Positions 22,166 through 32,294 of a stretch of 64,000 nucleotides of DNA are shown here, one piece after another; positions within the stretch are counted from its first letter, which is position 1, and every line of letters starts with the position of its first letter. A model generated the notes under the pieces. That model saw nothing but the letters and a program-made list of their open reading frames with translations. It was not told where the DNA came from and searched no databases. The DNA is taken from the NCBI GenBank assembly GCA_026122225.1, contig JANEZZ010003061.1, forward strand, positions 5,945,501-6,009,500. The letters run 5' to 3'. The DNA is from Heloderma charlesbogerti (lineage: Eukaryota; Chordata; Lepidosauria; Squamata; Helodermatidae). The position numbers and the translations under genes were made by a program.

Positions 22166-22899
22166 TAGGGATGTATGAAAATCACTTACCTTTCGTGGAT
22201 TATGCTGATGGTGGGGGGGAGGCGCTCTGTCCCTCCCCCGCTGGAATCCTGGACTGGGCGGGAGGTGCTCCGTTCCTCCCCCGCCCCCAAATCCTGGCTG
22301 GCCGGCTGTGCTCCGCAGGGATTCTGCAGAGCCGCCGGCCGGCTTCTCCAGCAGCCGGACATCCGGCCGCTGGCTAGCAGGGACGCAAATGGCGGCGGCC
22401 ACAGCCGCCGCCGTTTGCGTCCCTGCAGTCAGCCGTGATAGGCTACATAAATGTTTACGTAGCCTATCACGGCTGACTTAAAAAAAAAAAAAAAAAGCGC
22501 GTACGCAAATGGCGGCGGCCACAGCCGCCACCATTTGCGTTCCTTATTTTAGCACATCTTAGTCTACGTCAAGATTTACGTAGACTAAGACATGCCAAAA
22601 TAAGGAACGCAAATGGCGGCGGCTGTGGCCGCCGCCATTTGCGTACGTGCGTTTTTTGGGGTTTTTTTTAAAGTCAGCCGTGATAGGCTACTGTCAGGGT
22701 GGACACTGAGCTCATAGAATCCCAGAGTAGTTCTGATTCTGAGGAAGAGCAGTCGCTCCTGGGAGGGGAGCGCGATCCTCTTTCTCAGGGCCAACAGCTG
22801 ACAGAGATTCCTCCCACCAACATTCCTAGCTTAGATAGCAGTCCAGGGAGTAACAGAGCACGGATAGCAGATCGTACATGTAATTTTCGTACATCCCTA
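22166..22899. mobile_element. Palindrome-module hAT, copy B
   Basis: Perfect 8-bp duplication ATTGGAAC (22158-22165 and 22900-22907). The termini TAGGGATGTATGAAAAT and ATTTTCGTACATCCCTA are inverted. The left subterminal GGGGGGAGGCGCTCTGTCCC block is present twice. The centre, 22390-22692, is one nested palindrome of alternating ACGCAAATGGCGGC and GTGATAGGCTACNTAAA modules. From 22693 the right half is replaced by unrelated sequence (CTGTCAGGGTGGACACTGAG onward), so this copy is a hybrid or rearranged form. Confidence 0.85.
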
Positions 22900-23060
22900 A
22901 TTGGAACCGGAATCTTCCGCTTCCGTGCTCCCGCTTTCAATACCCTGATATCCCGGTATTTCCCCTTAATGTGCTCTGATTGTCCGCCTTTGCTACCATA
23001 TCTGGTTGTAGTCCCCTCCCCTGCCTGTCCATATACGGCGGTGTTTGTATTTCTCTCCTG

Positions 23061-23667
23061 TCCAATCACAGCTCTCGATGGCCCGATGTTGTCTTCCGGC
23101 TACTGATTGCATAGCTTCCTCAGCACTCAATGTTTCCTCAGCAACAAGCAAAGGGCTGGATGTGCGCGCACTTGTCTGATCTCGGAAGCTAAGCAGGGTC
23201 GGCCCCGGGCAGTCAGTAGTTGGATGGGCAACCGCTTGGGAATCAGGCTTCCTGCATTGAGCAGGGGGTTGTTCTATCCCTTCCAGTGAGACTAAGTTTT
23301 ACCCCCTCCTATCCCCCGCTCTGGATTTTTTTTTTTAATTAAGGCGTTATCACAGCTTCGAATCTTCGAAGATCATGCCTGAATTAGGAAAAAAAACATC
23401 ATGGAGAAGCCACGATTCTTCGAAGATAACGCCTTGATTAAAAAAAAAAATCCAGAGCGGGGGATAGGAGGGGCTAAAACCTAGCAGAAAGCCTGATTCC
23501 CAGGTCCTGATCCAACTACTGATCGGGGCTGACCCTGCTTAGCTTCCAAGATCAGACAAGCACGCGCACATCCAGCCCTTTGCTTGTTGTTGAGGAAACT
23601 TTGGGTGCTGAGGAGGCTATGTGATCAGTAGCCGGAAGATGACATCAGGCCGTCGAGAGCTGTGAGC
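23061..23667. repeat. 600-bp inverted repeat with 5S-rRNA-like arms
   Basis: The arms (about 23061-23385 and 23395-23667) mirror each other from CACAGCTCTCGA to CTTCGAAGA around a short loop. Each arm holds a 5S-rRNA-like stretch. The left one (about 23168-23250) has GTCTGATCTCGGAAGC, TAAGCAGGGTCGG, TAGTTGGATGGG and GGGAATCAGG, covering the A-box and C-box region of the internal 5S promoter; the right arm has it inverted. The left arm has about 37 extra bases, including CCTGCATTGAGCAGGGGGTT, a string also in the CR1 3' tail. It is not a functional 5S gene: the 5' third is missing and the loop substitutions are many. Confidence 0.8.
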
Positions 23668-23937
23668 GTGGTGGGAGTGGAATCAGCAGAAACAGGAAGA
23701 GTTTCTGATCCTCCAATGGGAGCCTCTGTCTTTAAGAGCAGGAAAACAGCACAATGCTCGAGTGTGAACTGAGTGAATTCGATGAAGCATCGCAACGGGG
23801 AAAATGGGTGAGTGTGGATAACCATGTTTTAATGCGAGAGCGTTTAGCCCGACGGGACACTGAATTCATTGTGATGGCAGGTGCAATATAGATCGGCCCC
23901 AGAACTCTTGTCCATTCCTATGCATGTTTGGATGGAA

Positions 23938-23990
23938 AAAAAGTCCTACAGTTCCCAGCATTGCTGGGAGTTGTAGGACTTTTTTCTGTC
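23938..23990. repeat. Short perfect hairpin
   Basis: AAAAAAGTCCTACAGTTCCC and GGGAGTTGTAGGACTTTTTT are inverted around AGCATTGCT. It resembles the core of the TTGTAGTCC-type MITEs but lacks their ends. Confidence 0.7.
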
Positions 23991-24237
23991 TCAACATACA
24001 TAGGACTGCACTCTAAGGTACATGGGTGTTATCTGCACCTGCAGCTCTATGTTAAACCCAGAGTGGCCCTGTGGTATGCATTCCTCTAACATCCCTCTGC
24101 ACGGCATTCTAGGCTAAATGTGGAGCTAGTACTGGTTGCGTGGCACACTGTTCCTGATTAAGAGGAGGTGCACTACAGATAGAGGTCAGTGGAGTTAGGT
24201 CACAATTCACAAGGAAGTTCCTCTGTGGAGACTCAAC

Positions 24238-24639
24238 CAGTGGTGTAGTGGGACCGGAGCTCTCGGGGACACAGTACCGGCACTTTTGGATTTGCAGGGA
24301 CGCTGATGTCATCTGTCACCCACCCACCCCTCAGAATTTCCTGTTCCATCTGAGCTTAGCTGCGGTTCTCACAGTAGATAGGTGGAAATGAATTTTCCCA
24401 GGAACAGATATTTTCCCTGTTGTAATGCAAAGTAGTTTGGGGTGGCTTGGTCTTGAACGGGAAATTAAGATCCATTAGCTTTACAAAATATCTGCTCCTG
24501 GTGGAGAGAAAATGGCTAGGACCTGTTTGTGGATATAAATCAATGCAGCTGCCTCGATTTTTGGACTCTCCTTGGTGGCATGACCATGGGGACTGTCATG
24601 ATGAATGCCTGCATTTCAGAATTCACCACTACACCACTG
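24238..24639. mobile_element. hAT-type MITE (CAGTGGTGTAGTGG ends)
   Basis: CAGTGGTGTAGTGG at the start exactly mirrors CCACTACACCACTG at the end. Flanking octamers GACTCAAC and GACCGAAC match at 6 of 8. It is the sister of 5178-5569. Confidence 0.85.
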
Positions 24640-25202
24640 GACCGAACCAGTATGAATGGGAGTGGTTCAAGAATATACAATGTGCATTGCACTCACACTG
24701 CACTGTATATGCTCTTGTGTAGCTCCCATTCATTTCAACTGAATTTGCACAGAAAAATTTTCCACTGGATGGTGCCCCAGATGTGCTGGGTCAGAGGTGG
24801 CTAGCTATCACTGCGTGGGTCACATCTGAAAGATTCTAACAGCCTAATTTGGAATGGGGAAAACCCCTTTTGTTGCTAAACAATTCAGAATCAGAAATCC
24901 TTGCTGATCTACCGTAAATCGTCCAGGTGCTTCCAGATGAGCCTTTTATCGTACCTCCGCCTCATTTTACAGGGGTAGTGGTGGTTCCAGACATCATCAC
25001 CTTCCACTTGTAACCTTCTTGTGTTTTCCAACTGCTTCTTCCATTTTTTTTTTTTCCTGGAAGAAAAATCCATTTAGGAGAAAAAGATGGAATAACTGCA
25101 CAATAACTTGAATAATAGTGCTGGGTGCTGTCTGTCTGGAAGCACCCCTAGTGATCTACCAGAAGATCCTAGTCTATCTTCTGTCCACACATTACAGAGG
25201 AA
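24640..25202. other. Unassigned DNA
   Basis: No gene or classified repeat is recognised. ATATACAATGTGCATTGCA against TGCACTGTATAT near 24675-24712 forms a small inverted repeat. Confidence 0.45.
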
Positions 25203-25428
25203 GGAACATACGAAGAGCCCTGCTGGATCAGACCAAGGGTCCATCTAGTCCAGCATTCTGCACACCGTGGCCAACCAGCTGCCTGTGGGAAGCCCACGAG
25301 TAGGACCGGAGTGCAATAGCACCCTCCCGCCCATGTTCCAGAGGTATACAACTGGTGTACATAGGCATGCCACCGCTGGTACTGGCGAAATCATATAACC
25401 ATCATGACTACTAGGCACTGATAGCCTT
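25203..25428 (-). mobile_element. CR1-type LINE 3' end, part 1 (split by Bov-B)
   Basis: GAACATACGAAGAGCCCTG, GATCAGACCAAGGGTCCATC, CCAGCATTCTG and GGCCAACCAGCTGCC are the 3' end of the LINE seen at 1-590 and 56718-57340. It breaks at ACTGATAGCCTT and resumes at 30279. Confidence 0.85.
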
Positions 25429-26702
25429 TGCTGTTGTTGTTCAGACGTTAAGTCGTGTCCGACTCTTCGTGACCCCATGGACCATAGCACGCCAGGCCTT
25501 CCTGTCCTCCGCTCTCTCCCGGAGCGTGCTCAAGTTCATATTCATTGCATCCGTGATGCTATCTAGCCATCTCATCCTCTGCCCTCCCCTTCTCCTTTTG
25601 CCTTCAGTCTTTCCCAGCATCAGGGTCTTTTCCAGTGACTTTTCTCTTTTGAAAAAAAAGAGACTTTTGAGACTTTTCTGGAATACTGTCATCTCCGCTA
25701 GCTTTGTTGTTAGTAATGCTTCCTAAGGCCCACTTGATTTCACTCTCTAGGATGTCCCGCTCAAGTTCAGTGACCGCACAATCATGGCTATCAGGGACAT
25801 TAAGATCTTTCCTGTATAGTTCTTCTGTGTATTCTTTCTACCTCTTCTTAATCTCATCTGCTTCTATTAAATGCCTGCCTTCTTTGTCCTTTATCATGCC
25901 CGTCTTTGCACAAAACGTTCCCTTGAGATCTCTGATTTTCCTGAAGAGATCTCTAGTCTTTCCCATTCTGTTGTTTTCCTTGATTTCTTTGCATTGTTCA
26001 TTTACGAAGGCCTTCTTGTCTCTCCTTGCTATTCTCTGGAAATCTGCATTCAGTTGGGTATATCTTCCTCTTTCTCCCTTGCTTTTAGCTTCCCTTCTTT
26101 CCTCAGCTACTTGTAAAGCCTCATCAGACAGCCACTTTGCTTTCTTGCATTTCTTTTTCTTTGGGATGGATTGAGTTGCTGCCTCCTGAACAATGTTACG
26201 GACCTCCGTCCATAGTTCCTCAGGCACTCTGTCTATCAGGTCTGATCCCTGAAATCTATTCCTCACCTCCACTGTATATTCATCAGGGATATGATTTAGG
26301 TCATACCTGAGTAGTTTAGTGGCTTTCCCTATGTTCTTCAATTTAAGGCGAAATTTTGCAAGAAGCAGCTCATGATCTGAGCCACAGTCAGCTGCAGGTC
26401 TTGTTTTTACTGACTGTATGGCACTTCTCCATCTTTGGCTTCAAAGGACATAATCAATCTGATTTCAGTATTGACCATCTGGTGATGTCCATGTGTAGAG
26501 TCACCTCTTGTGCTGTTGGAAAAGAGTGTTTGCTATGAGCAGCATGTTCTCTTGGCAAAACTCTATTAGCCTTTGTCCTGCTTCATTCTGTACACCAAGG
26601 CCATGCTTGCCTGTTATCCTGGTGATTTCTTGACTTCCTACTTTAGCATTCCAATCCCCTATGATGAAGAGGACATCTTTTTTGGGTGTTAGTTCTAGAA
26701 GG
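25429..26702 (-). pseudogene. Bov-B unit B, endonuclease end plus 3' end, core RT deleted
   Basis: The minus strand reads from the endonuclease (mirror of GGGATTGGAATGC) through DELWTEV-like and KKKKCKKAKWLSDEALQVAE (25838-26341) to NKASGDD-type sequence. It then jumps at about 25640-25680 to the C-terminal LEKTLMLGKTEGKRRRG and the 3' tail. A T/A-rich filler (about 25637-25680) marks the deletion. All of the catalytic RT, including YADD, is absent. Confidence 0.9.
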
Positions 26703-29700
26703 TGTTGTTGTTGTTCAGTCGTTCAGTCGTGTCCGAGTCTTCGTGACCCCATGGACCATAGCACACCAGGCCTTCCTGTCCTGCACTCTCTCCTGGAGCG
26801 TGCTCAAGTTCATTTTAATTGCATCGGTGATGCTATCTAGCCATCTCATCCTCTGCCGTCCCCTTCTCCTTTTGCCTTCAGTCTTTCCCAGCATCAGGGT
26901 CTTTTCCAGAGAGTTTTCTCTTCGCGTTAGGTGGCCAAAATATTCAAGCTTCAGCTTCAGCTTCAGTATCTGTCCTTCCAATGAGCAGTCAGGGTTGATT
27001 TCCTTTAGGATTGACTGATTGGACCTCCTTGCAGTCCAGGGGACTCGTAAGAGTCTTCTCCAGCACCACAGTTCGAAAGCATCAATTCTTCGGCGCTCAG
27101 CCTTCCTTATAGTCCAGCTCTCACAGCCATGCGTTACTACTGGGAAAACCATAGCTTTGATTAGACGGACCTTTGTCGGCAAGGTGATGTCTCTGCTTCT
27201 TACTATGCTGTCTAGGTTTGCCATAGCTTTCCTCCCAAGGAGCAAGCGTCTTTTAATTTCATGGCTACAGTCACCGTCTGCGGTGATCTTGGAGCCCAAG
27301 AAAATAAAATCTGTCACAGCTTCCATTTCTTCCCCTTCTACATGCCAAGGAAGTGATGGGACCAGATGCCAGGATCTGAGTTTTTTTAATGTTGAGTTTC
27401 AAACCAGCTTTTGCACTCTCCACTTTCACCCTCAACAAGAGGCTCTTGAGATCCTCTTAGCTTTCTGCCATTAGGGTGGTATCATCTGCATATCGGAGGT
27501 TGTTGATAATTCTCCCGGCAATCTCAATTCCAACCTGTGATTCATCCAACCCGGCGTTTCTCATGATGTACTCTGCATATAAGTTAAATAAGCAGGGTGA
27601 CAATATGCAGCCTTGTCGTACTCCTTTCCCAATTTGGAACCACTCGGTTGTTCCATGTCTGGTTCTTACTGTTGCTTCTTGACCCTCGTACAGGTTTCTC
27701 AGGAGACAGGTAAGGTGGTCTGGTACTCCCATCACTTTAAGAATTTGCCACAGTTTGTTGTGATCCACACAATCAAAGGCTTTAGTGTAGTCAATGAAGC
27801 AGAAATAGACGTTTTTCTGGAATTCTCTTGCTTTCTCCATGATCCAGCGAATGTTGGCGATTTGATCTCTAGTTCCTCTACCTCTTCGAAACCCAGCTTG
27901 TGCTTCCGGTAGTTCTCGGTTCGCATACTGCTGAAGCCTAGCTTGTAGGATTTTGAGCATCACCTTGCTGGCATGTGAAATGAGCACAATTGTGCGGTAG
28001 TTTGAACACTCTTTGGCATTGCCCTTTTTTGGAATTGGAAAGTAAACTGACCTTTTCCAGTCTTGCGGCCACTGTTGAGTGTTCCAAATTTGTTGGCATA
28101 TTGGGTGCAGCACTTTAACAGCATCATCTCTTAGGATTTTGAATAGCTCAGCTGGAATACTGTCATCTCCGCTAGCTTTGTTGTTAGTAATGCTTCCTAA
28201 GGCCCTTGACTTCACTCTCGAGGATGTCCGGCTCAAGTTCAGTGACCGCACTATCATGGCTATCAGGGACATTCAGATCTTTCCTGTATAGTTCTTCTGT
28301 GTATTCTTTCTACCTCTTCTTAATCTCATCTGCTTCTGTTAGGTCCCTGCCTTCTTTGTCCTTTATCATGCCCGTCTTGGCACAAAACGTTCCCTTGAGA
28401 TATCCGATTTTCTTGAAGAGATCTCTAGTCTTTCCCATTCTATTGTTTTTCCTCGATTTCTTTGCATTGTTCATTTAAGAAGGCCTTCTTGTATCTCCTT
28501 GCTATTCTCTGGAACTCTGCATTCCGTTGGATATATCTTCCCCTTTCTCCCTTGCTTTTCACTTCCCTTCTTTCCTCAGCGACTTGTAAAGCCTCATCAG
28601 ACAGCCACTTGGCTTTCTTGCATTTCTTTTTCTTTGGGATGGATTGAGTTGCTGCCTCCTGAACTATGTTACGGACATCCGTCCATAGTTCCTCAGGCAC
28701 TCTGTCTATCAGGTAAAAGGTAAAGGCGTCCCCAACCAGTCGTGTCTGACTCTAGGGTGCGGTGCTCATCCCCGTTTCTAAGCCGAAGAGCCAGCGCTGT
28801 CCGAAGACGCTTCCGTGGTCATGTGGCCAGCATGACTGAACACTGAGGTGCACAGAACGCTGTTACCTTTCCCGCCGAAGCGGTACCTATTTATCTACTT
28901 GCAATTTCTTGCTTTCGAACTGCTAGGTTGGCAGGAACTGGGACTGAAGACAGGAGCTCACTCTGTCACGCGGCACTCGGGTCTTGAACTGCTGTCCTGC
29001 CGACCTTCCAGTCGGCAGTTCAGCATCTTAACCACTAAGCCACCGTGGCCCCTACCTATCAGGTCTAATCCCTTAAATCTATTCCTCACCTCCACTGTAT
29101 ATTCATAAGGGATATGATTTAGGTCATACATGAATGGTTTAGTGGTTTTCCCTACGTTCTTCAATTTAAGCCGAAATTTTGCAACAAGAAGCTCATGATC
29201 TGAGCCACAGTCAGCTCCAGGTCTTGTTTTGACTGACTGTATAGAGCTTCTCCATCTTTCGCTGCAAAGGACATAATCAATCTGATTTCGATATTGACCA
29301 TCTGGTGATGTCCATGTGTAGAGTCGCCTCTTGTGCTGTTGGAAAAGAGTGTTTTCTATGATCAGCGTGTTCTCTTGGCAAAACTCTATTAGCCTTTGTC
29401 CTGCTTCATTTTGTACACCAAGGCCATGCCTGCCTGTTATCCCGATGATTTCTTGACTTCCTACTTGAGCATTCCAATCCCCTATGATGAAGAGGACATC
29501 TTTTTTTGGTGTTAGTTCTAGAAGGTGTTGTAGGTCTTCATAAAACCGATCAACCTCAGCTTCTTCGGCATCAGTGGTTGGGGCATAGACTTGAATTACT
29601 GTGATGTTGAATGGTTTGCCTTGGATTCGTACTGAGATCATTCTATCGTTTTTAAGATTGTACCCCATACTGCTTTTCCCACCCTTTTGTTGACTATGAG

Positions 29701-30278
29701 TGCTACTCCATTTCTTCTAAGGGATTCTTGCCCACAGTAGTAGATATGATGGTCACCTGAATTAAATTCGCCCATGCCTGTCCATTTTAGTTCGCTGATT
29801 CCCAAGATGTCGATGTTCAATCTTGCCATCTCATGTTTGGCCACCTCCAGCTTACCTTGATTCATTGATCTTACATTCCAGGTTCCTAAACAATATTGTT
29901 CTTTACAGCATCGGACTTTCTTTTCACCACCAGACACATCCACAGCTGAGTGTCCTTTCGGCTTTGGCCCAGCCGCTTCACTCTTTCTGGCACTACTTGG
30001 AAATTCTCTCTGCTCTTCCCCAGTAATATATTGGACACCTTCCGACCTGAGGGGCTCATCTTCCAGCGTCATATCTTTTAGCCTTGTGATACATTCCATG
30101 GGGTTTTCTTGGCAAGAATACTGGAGTGGGTTGCCATTTCCTTCTCCAGTGGACCACATTTTGTCAGAACTCTCTGCCATGATCTGTCTGTCTTGGGTGG
30201 CCCTGCATGACATAGCTTATGGCTTCACTGCGTTACGCAAGCCCCTTCGCCACAAGAAGGCAGTGATCCATGAAGAGG
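26703..30278 (-). pseudogene. Bov-B unit C, near full length, broken ORF
   Basis: About 3.2 kb without the nested SINE, the usual Bov-B length. Minus-strand fragments in order: 5' region and endonuclease (29638-30213: EQYCLGTWNVRSMNQGK, ISELKWTGMGEF, YYCGQESLRRNGVAL), endonuclease (28958-29668: VIQVYAPTTDAEEAEV, LFIIGDWNAQVG, GADCGSDHELL), linker (28440-28700), RT (27457-28272: GRGTRDQIANIRW, QGCILSPCLFN, YADD) and C-terminus (26715-27326). It is broken by a frameshift at each join, a two-base deletion near 28205, a TAA after MAES (27457-27459) and the SINE. Confidence 0.93.
28715..29056 (-). mobile_element. Sauria-type SINE nested in Bov-B
   Basis: A 9-bp duplication CTATCAGGT (28706-28714 and 29057-29065) exactly interrupts the Bov-B reading. 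The head on the minus strand is GGGGCCACGGTGGCTTAGTG, tRNA-like, with the B-box near GTTCAAGACCC. The 3' part contains the mirror of CAGTCGTGTCTGACTCT, which is also the 3' tail of Bov-B, so Bov-B is the likely mobiliser. The family name is from memory of the Sauria design. Confidence 0.85.
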
Positions 30279-30640
30279 ACTGATAGCCTTATCTTCCATG
30301 AATTTGTTTAATCCCCTTTTAAAGCTATCCAAATTGATGTCCATCTCTATATCTTGTGATAGCAGATTCCATAATTGGACTGTGTTAGAAGTGCTTCCTT
30401 TTATCTGTCCCGAATCTCCCACCAATCAGCTTCATGGGATAACCCCAGGTTCTAGTATTATGAGAGTCAGAGAAAAAAGTCCCCCTATCCACTTTCTCCG
30501 CACCATGCATAATTTTGTTCACCTCTGTCATGTCTTTCCTTACTCAACCTTTTTCTAAGCTAAACAATTCCAGATGTTGCAACCTTTCCTCATTGGGGAG
30601 TTGCTCCAAGCCCAAGGATCACTGGCCAATCAAAGCCTGA
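30279..30640 (-). mobile_element. CR1-type LINE 3' end, part 2
   Basis: Continues the LINE of 25203-25428. The minus-strand frame at 30225-30425 has SNTVQLWNLLSQDIEMD and NLDSFKRGLNKFMEDKAIS, the C-terminal CR1-like block. Non-functional. Confidence 0.82.
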
Positions 30641-31224
30641 AGAAAATCCCTTTCTAACCCGAAATATGAAAACTGGTACAATTGCCTTTCTCTTCTTTTT
30701 GGCTCTTCTCCCTATCCAAATAATCATCTGCTTCTGGAGTACTTTAGCCTAACCAGTGCTCCTCTGATCAGTTCAGTCAGTGTTAAAGTTAATGAAAGGC
30801 AATTAGTATGTGAAAGCTCTATCAAACATTTCAGGGCATTTTATTAGTACTATTAGTCAGAGGTTTTATGTGTCAGGGTATTTTGCTTTTTTCCTAATTA
30901 GACCTTTATGAGAGAATATCAAATTTGATGATCCATTTAGTAATTTATTATAAAATAAAGAGACTGTGGCCAAGCTCATCTCTAGTGCCCAGGCAAGTCC
31001 TATGACAGAGAATCCAACATCCTCTTTCACCAGGACTTAAATTTAGCTCCTGATGTTGGCAATTGTTTGAATGTGTTCATTAATCTGGGGTGGGGACAAG
31101 GGAACCGGGAGGTTTTTCACTGGCTTGCAGGTACAGCCTTGTTGTATATTAAAACAAACGAACAAACAAATAAATAAATAAAGGCTGAAACAGGGCAACG
31201 GTACTCTTGCTTCAAGGGTTTTAC
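30641..31224. other. Unique DNA with (AAAT/AAAC) tract
   Basis: No gene is seen. A short A-rich simple repeat of AAACAAACAAATAAATAAA type occurs at 31149-31182. Confidence 0.5.
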
Positions 31225-31945
31225 AATGACCTCGTTCACATGTATCGCCAATTCATGGGTTGTTTTATCCATGAATTGGCAGGGCCTCACTGGAGCAAAC
31301 AAGCTCCCAGCTGCACATTCGCCACTTCCACTTTGCATCAACTTTCCTAAACAGCCCAGGAACGCCCTATTCTGGGTAGTTTGATTCAACATGCAAACAC
31401 GGAGATCTGGTTTGTTCAGGGACAAACAACCCAGAGTTTTAACCCAACAACAAACCATGGGTTCAAACTCTAGGTTGTTTGCAGGGCCAGCTCCCCAATG
31501 AGGTGGAGTGAGCCTCACCCCCTGCCCCAGGCAGCGGAGCAGGAAGAGCACCAAATTGCGCCGCTCCCCCGCTTCTGCCAGGAGGGCCTGGTGCCACCTC
31601 CTCCACTGGGTGCTCCAGAGAGCCCTGCCAGCTGCTCTCCCACTGTGGCATGATGCAGGAAGGGGAAAGGGGGGTGCAATGAGGTAGCAGGAAGGGGAAG
31701 GGGGCCACAATGCAGTGGCAATGCGTGTGCTCTCTTGCCTCAGGCAGCAGGAGAGCTTGCGCTGGAGCTGGTTGTATGTCAGCAACCCGGGGCATTCCTG
31801 AATTGTTTATGAAAGCTGATGCAAAGCGGAAGCAGCGAGTGGGTAGGAGGCAGGACGTTCACTTGCTGCCATGCAGCCTGACTAACTATGGGTTGTTTAA
31901 CCCATCATTAGTTGTTATGTGCAAACTGGGCCGATGTGTTTTCTG
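31225..31945. mobile_element. Foldback-like MITE with nested hAT MITE
   Basis: CCAATTCATGGGTTGTTTTA and TATGGGTTGTTTAACCCATC mark the two sides. Similar motifs bound 35880-36265. The middle (31482-31770) is a younger hAT MITE. A 222-codon frame on the minus strand crosses all these parts and is not a gene. Confidence 0.5.
31482..31770. mobile_element. hAT MITE family Y, copy 2
   Basis: Octamers GTTGTTTG (31474-31481) and GTTGTATG (31771-31778) differ at one base. The termini CAGGGCCAGCTCC and GGAGCTG are partly inverted. It contains TTGCCTCAGGCAGCAGG like copies 1 and 3. GC-rich, non-coding. Confidence 0.8.
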
Positions 31946-32294
31946 ATGGGTGTTTGTTTTTATTCATTAAAAAAGAGAGTGTACTGGATGGAGAAGACTG
32001 AGATGTAAATCAGGCTTGTCTGTGAGCTACTAGTCTCCAATTCAGCATTCTGTCAAGATGCCGGTATTATATTTATAGGCTGCCTTTCTTCCACGATGCA
32101 ACATCCAGGCCCAACCAGCAATCCAATATCTTAGAATATCTTAGAATATCTTATATATTTTACAAATATTTTACAATGTTTTTGTCTCCTTAACTTAGGT
32201 GATTTTGTTTGTTTTTTAAAGAACAATATTCATGGATATAGTTGATATGACATTCAATACAGAAAATATTGATTTTTTAAAAGTTCAGATTATA
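31946..32294. other. Unassigned AT-rich DNA
   Basis: It contains a small tandem run of AATATCTTAG near 32134-32163 and nothing else recognisable. Confidence 0.5.

Larger units (their letters stand above)
22079..23897. other. Possible composite foldback bounded by GGCCGATCTA
   Basis: GGCCGATCTACACTT at 22079 mirrors AATATAGATCGGCC ending at 23897. Between them sit a palindromic hAT (22166-22899) and a 600-bp inverted repeat (23061-23667). The 12-bp terminal match could be chance, and no target duplication was found, so the outer element is tentative. Confidence 0.35.
25429..30278 (-). mobile_element. Double Bov-B insertion within one 12-bp target duplication
   Basis: ACTGATAGCCTT occurs at 25417-25428 and 30279-30290, and the interrupted LINE continues correctly across it. 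Inside are two Bov-B units in the same orientation: an internally deleted, 5'-truncated unit at the 3' side (25429-26702), and a near full-length unit (26703-30278). They meet at GGTGTTGTTGTTGTTCAG, where the (AAC)n tail of one joins the endonuclease region of the other with short shared GTTG sequence. Confidence 0.88.

Noticed and set aside
23165..23255. 5S rRNA gene
   Set aside because: Only about two thirds of the molecule is similar, with substitutions and no 5' end; it is part of an inverted repeat.
26703..30278. Active Bov-B
   Set aside because: Several frameshifts, a TAA after YADD and a SINE insertion.
31117..31785. 222-codon open frame, minus strand
   Set aside because: Crosses a foldback element, a younger hAT MITE and their junctions; no domain.
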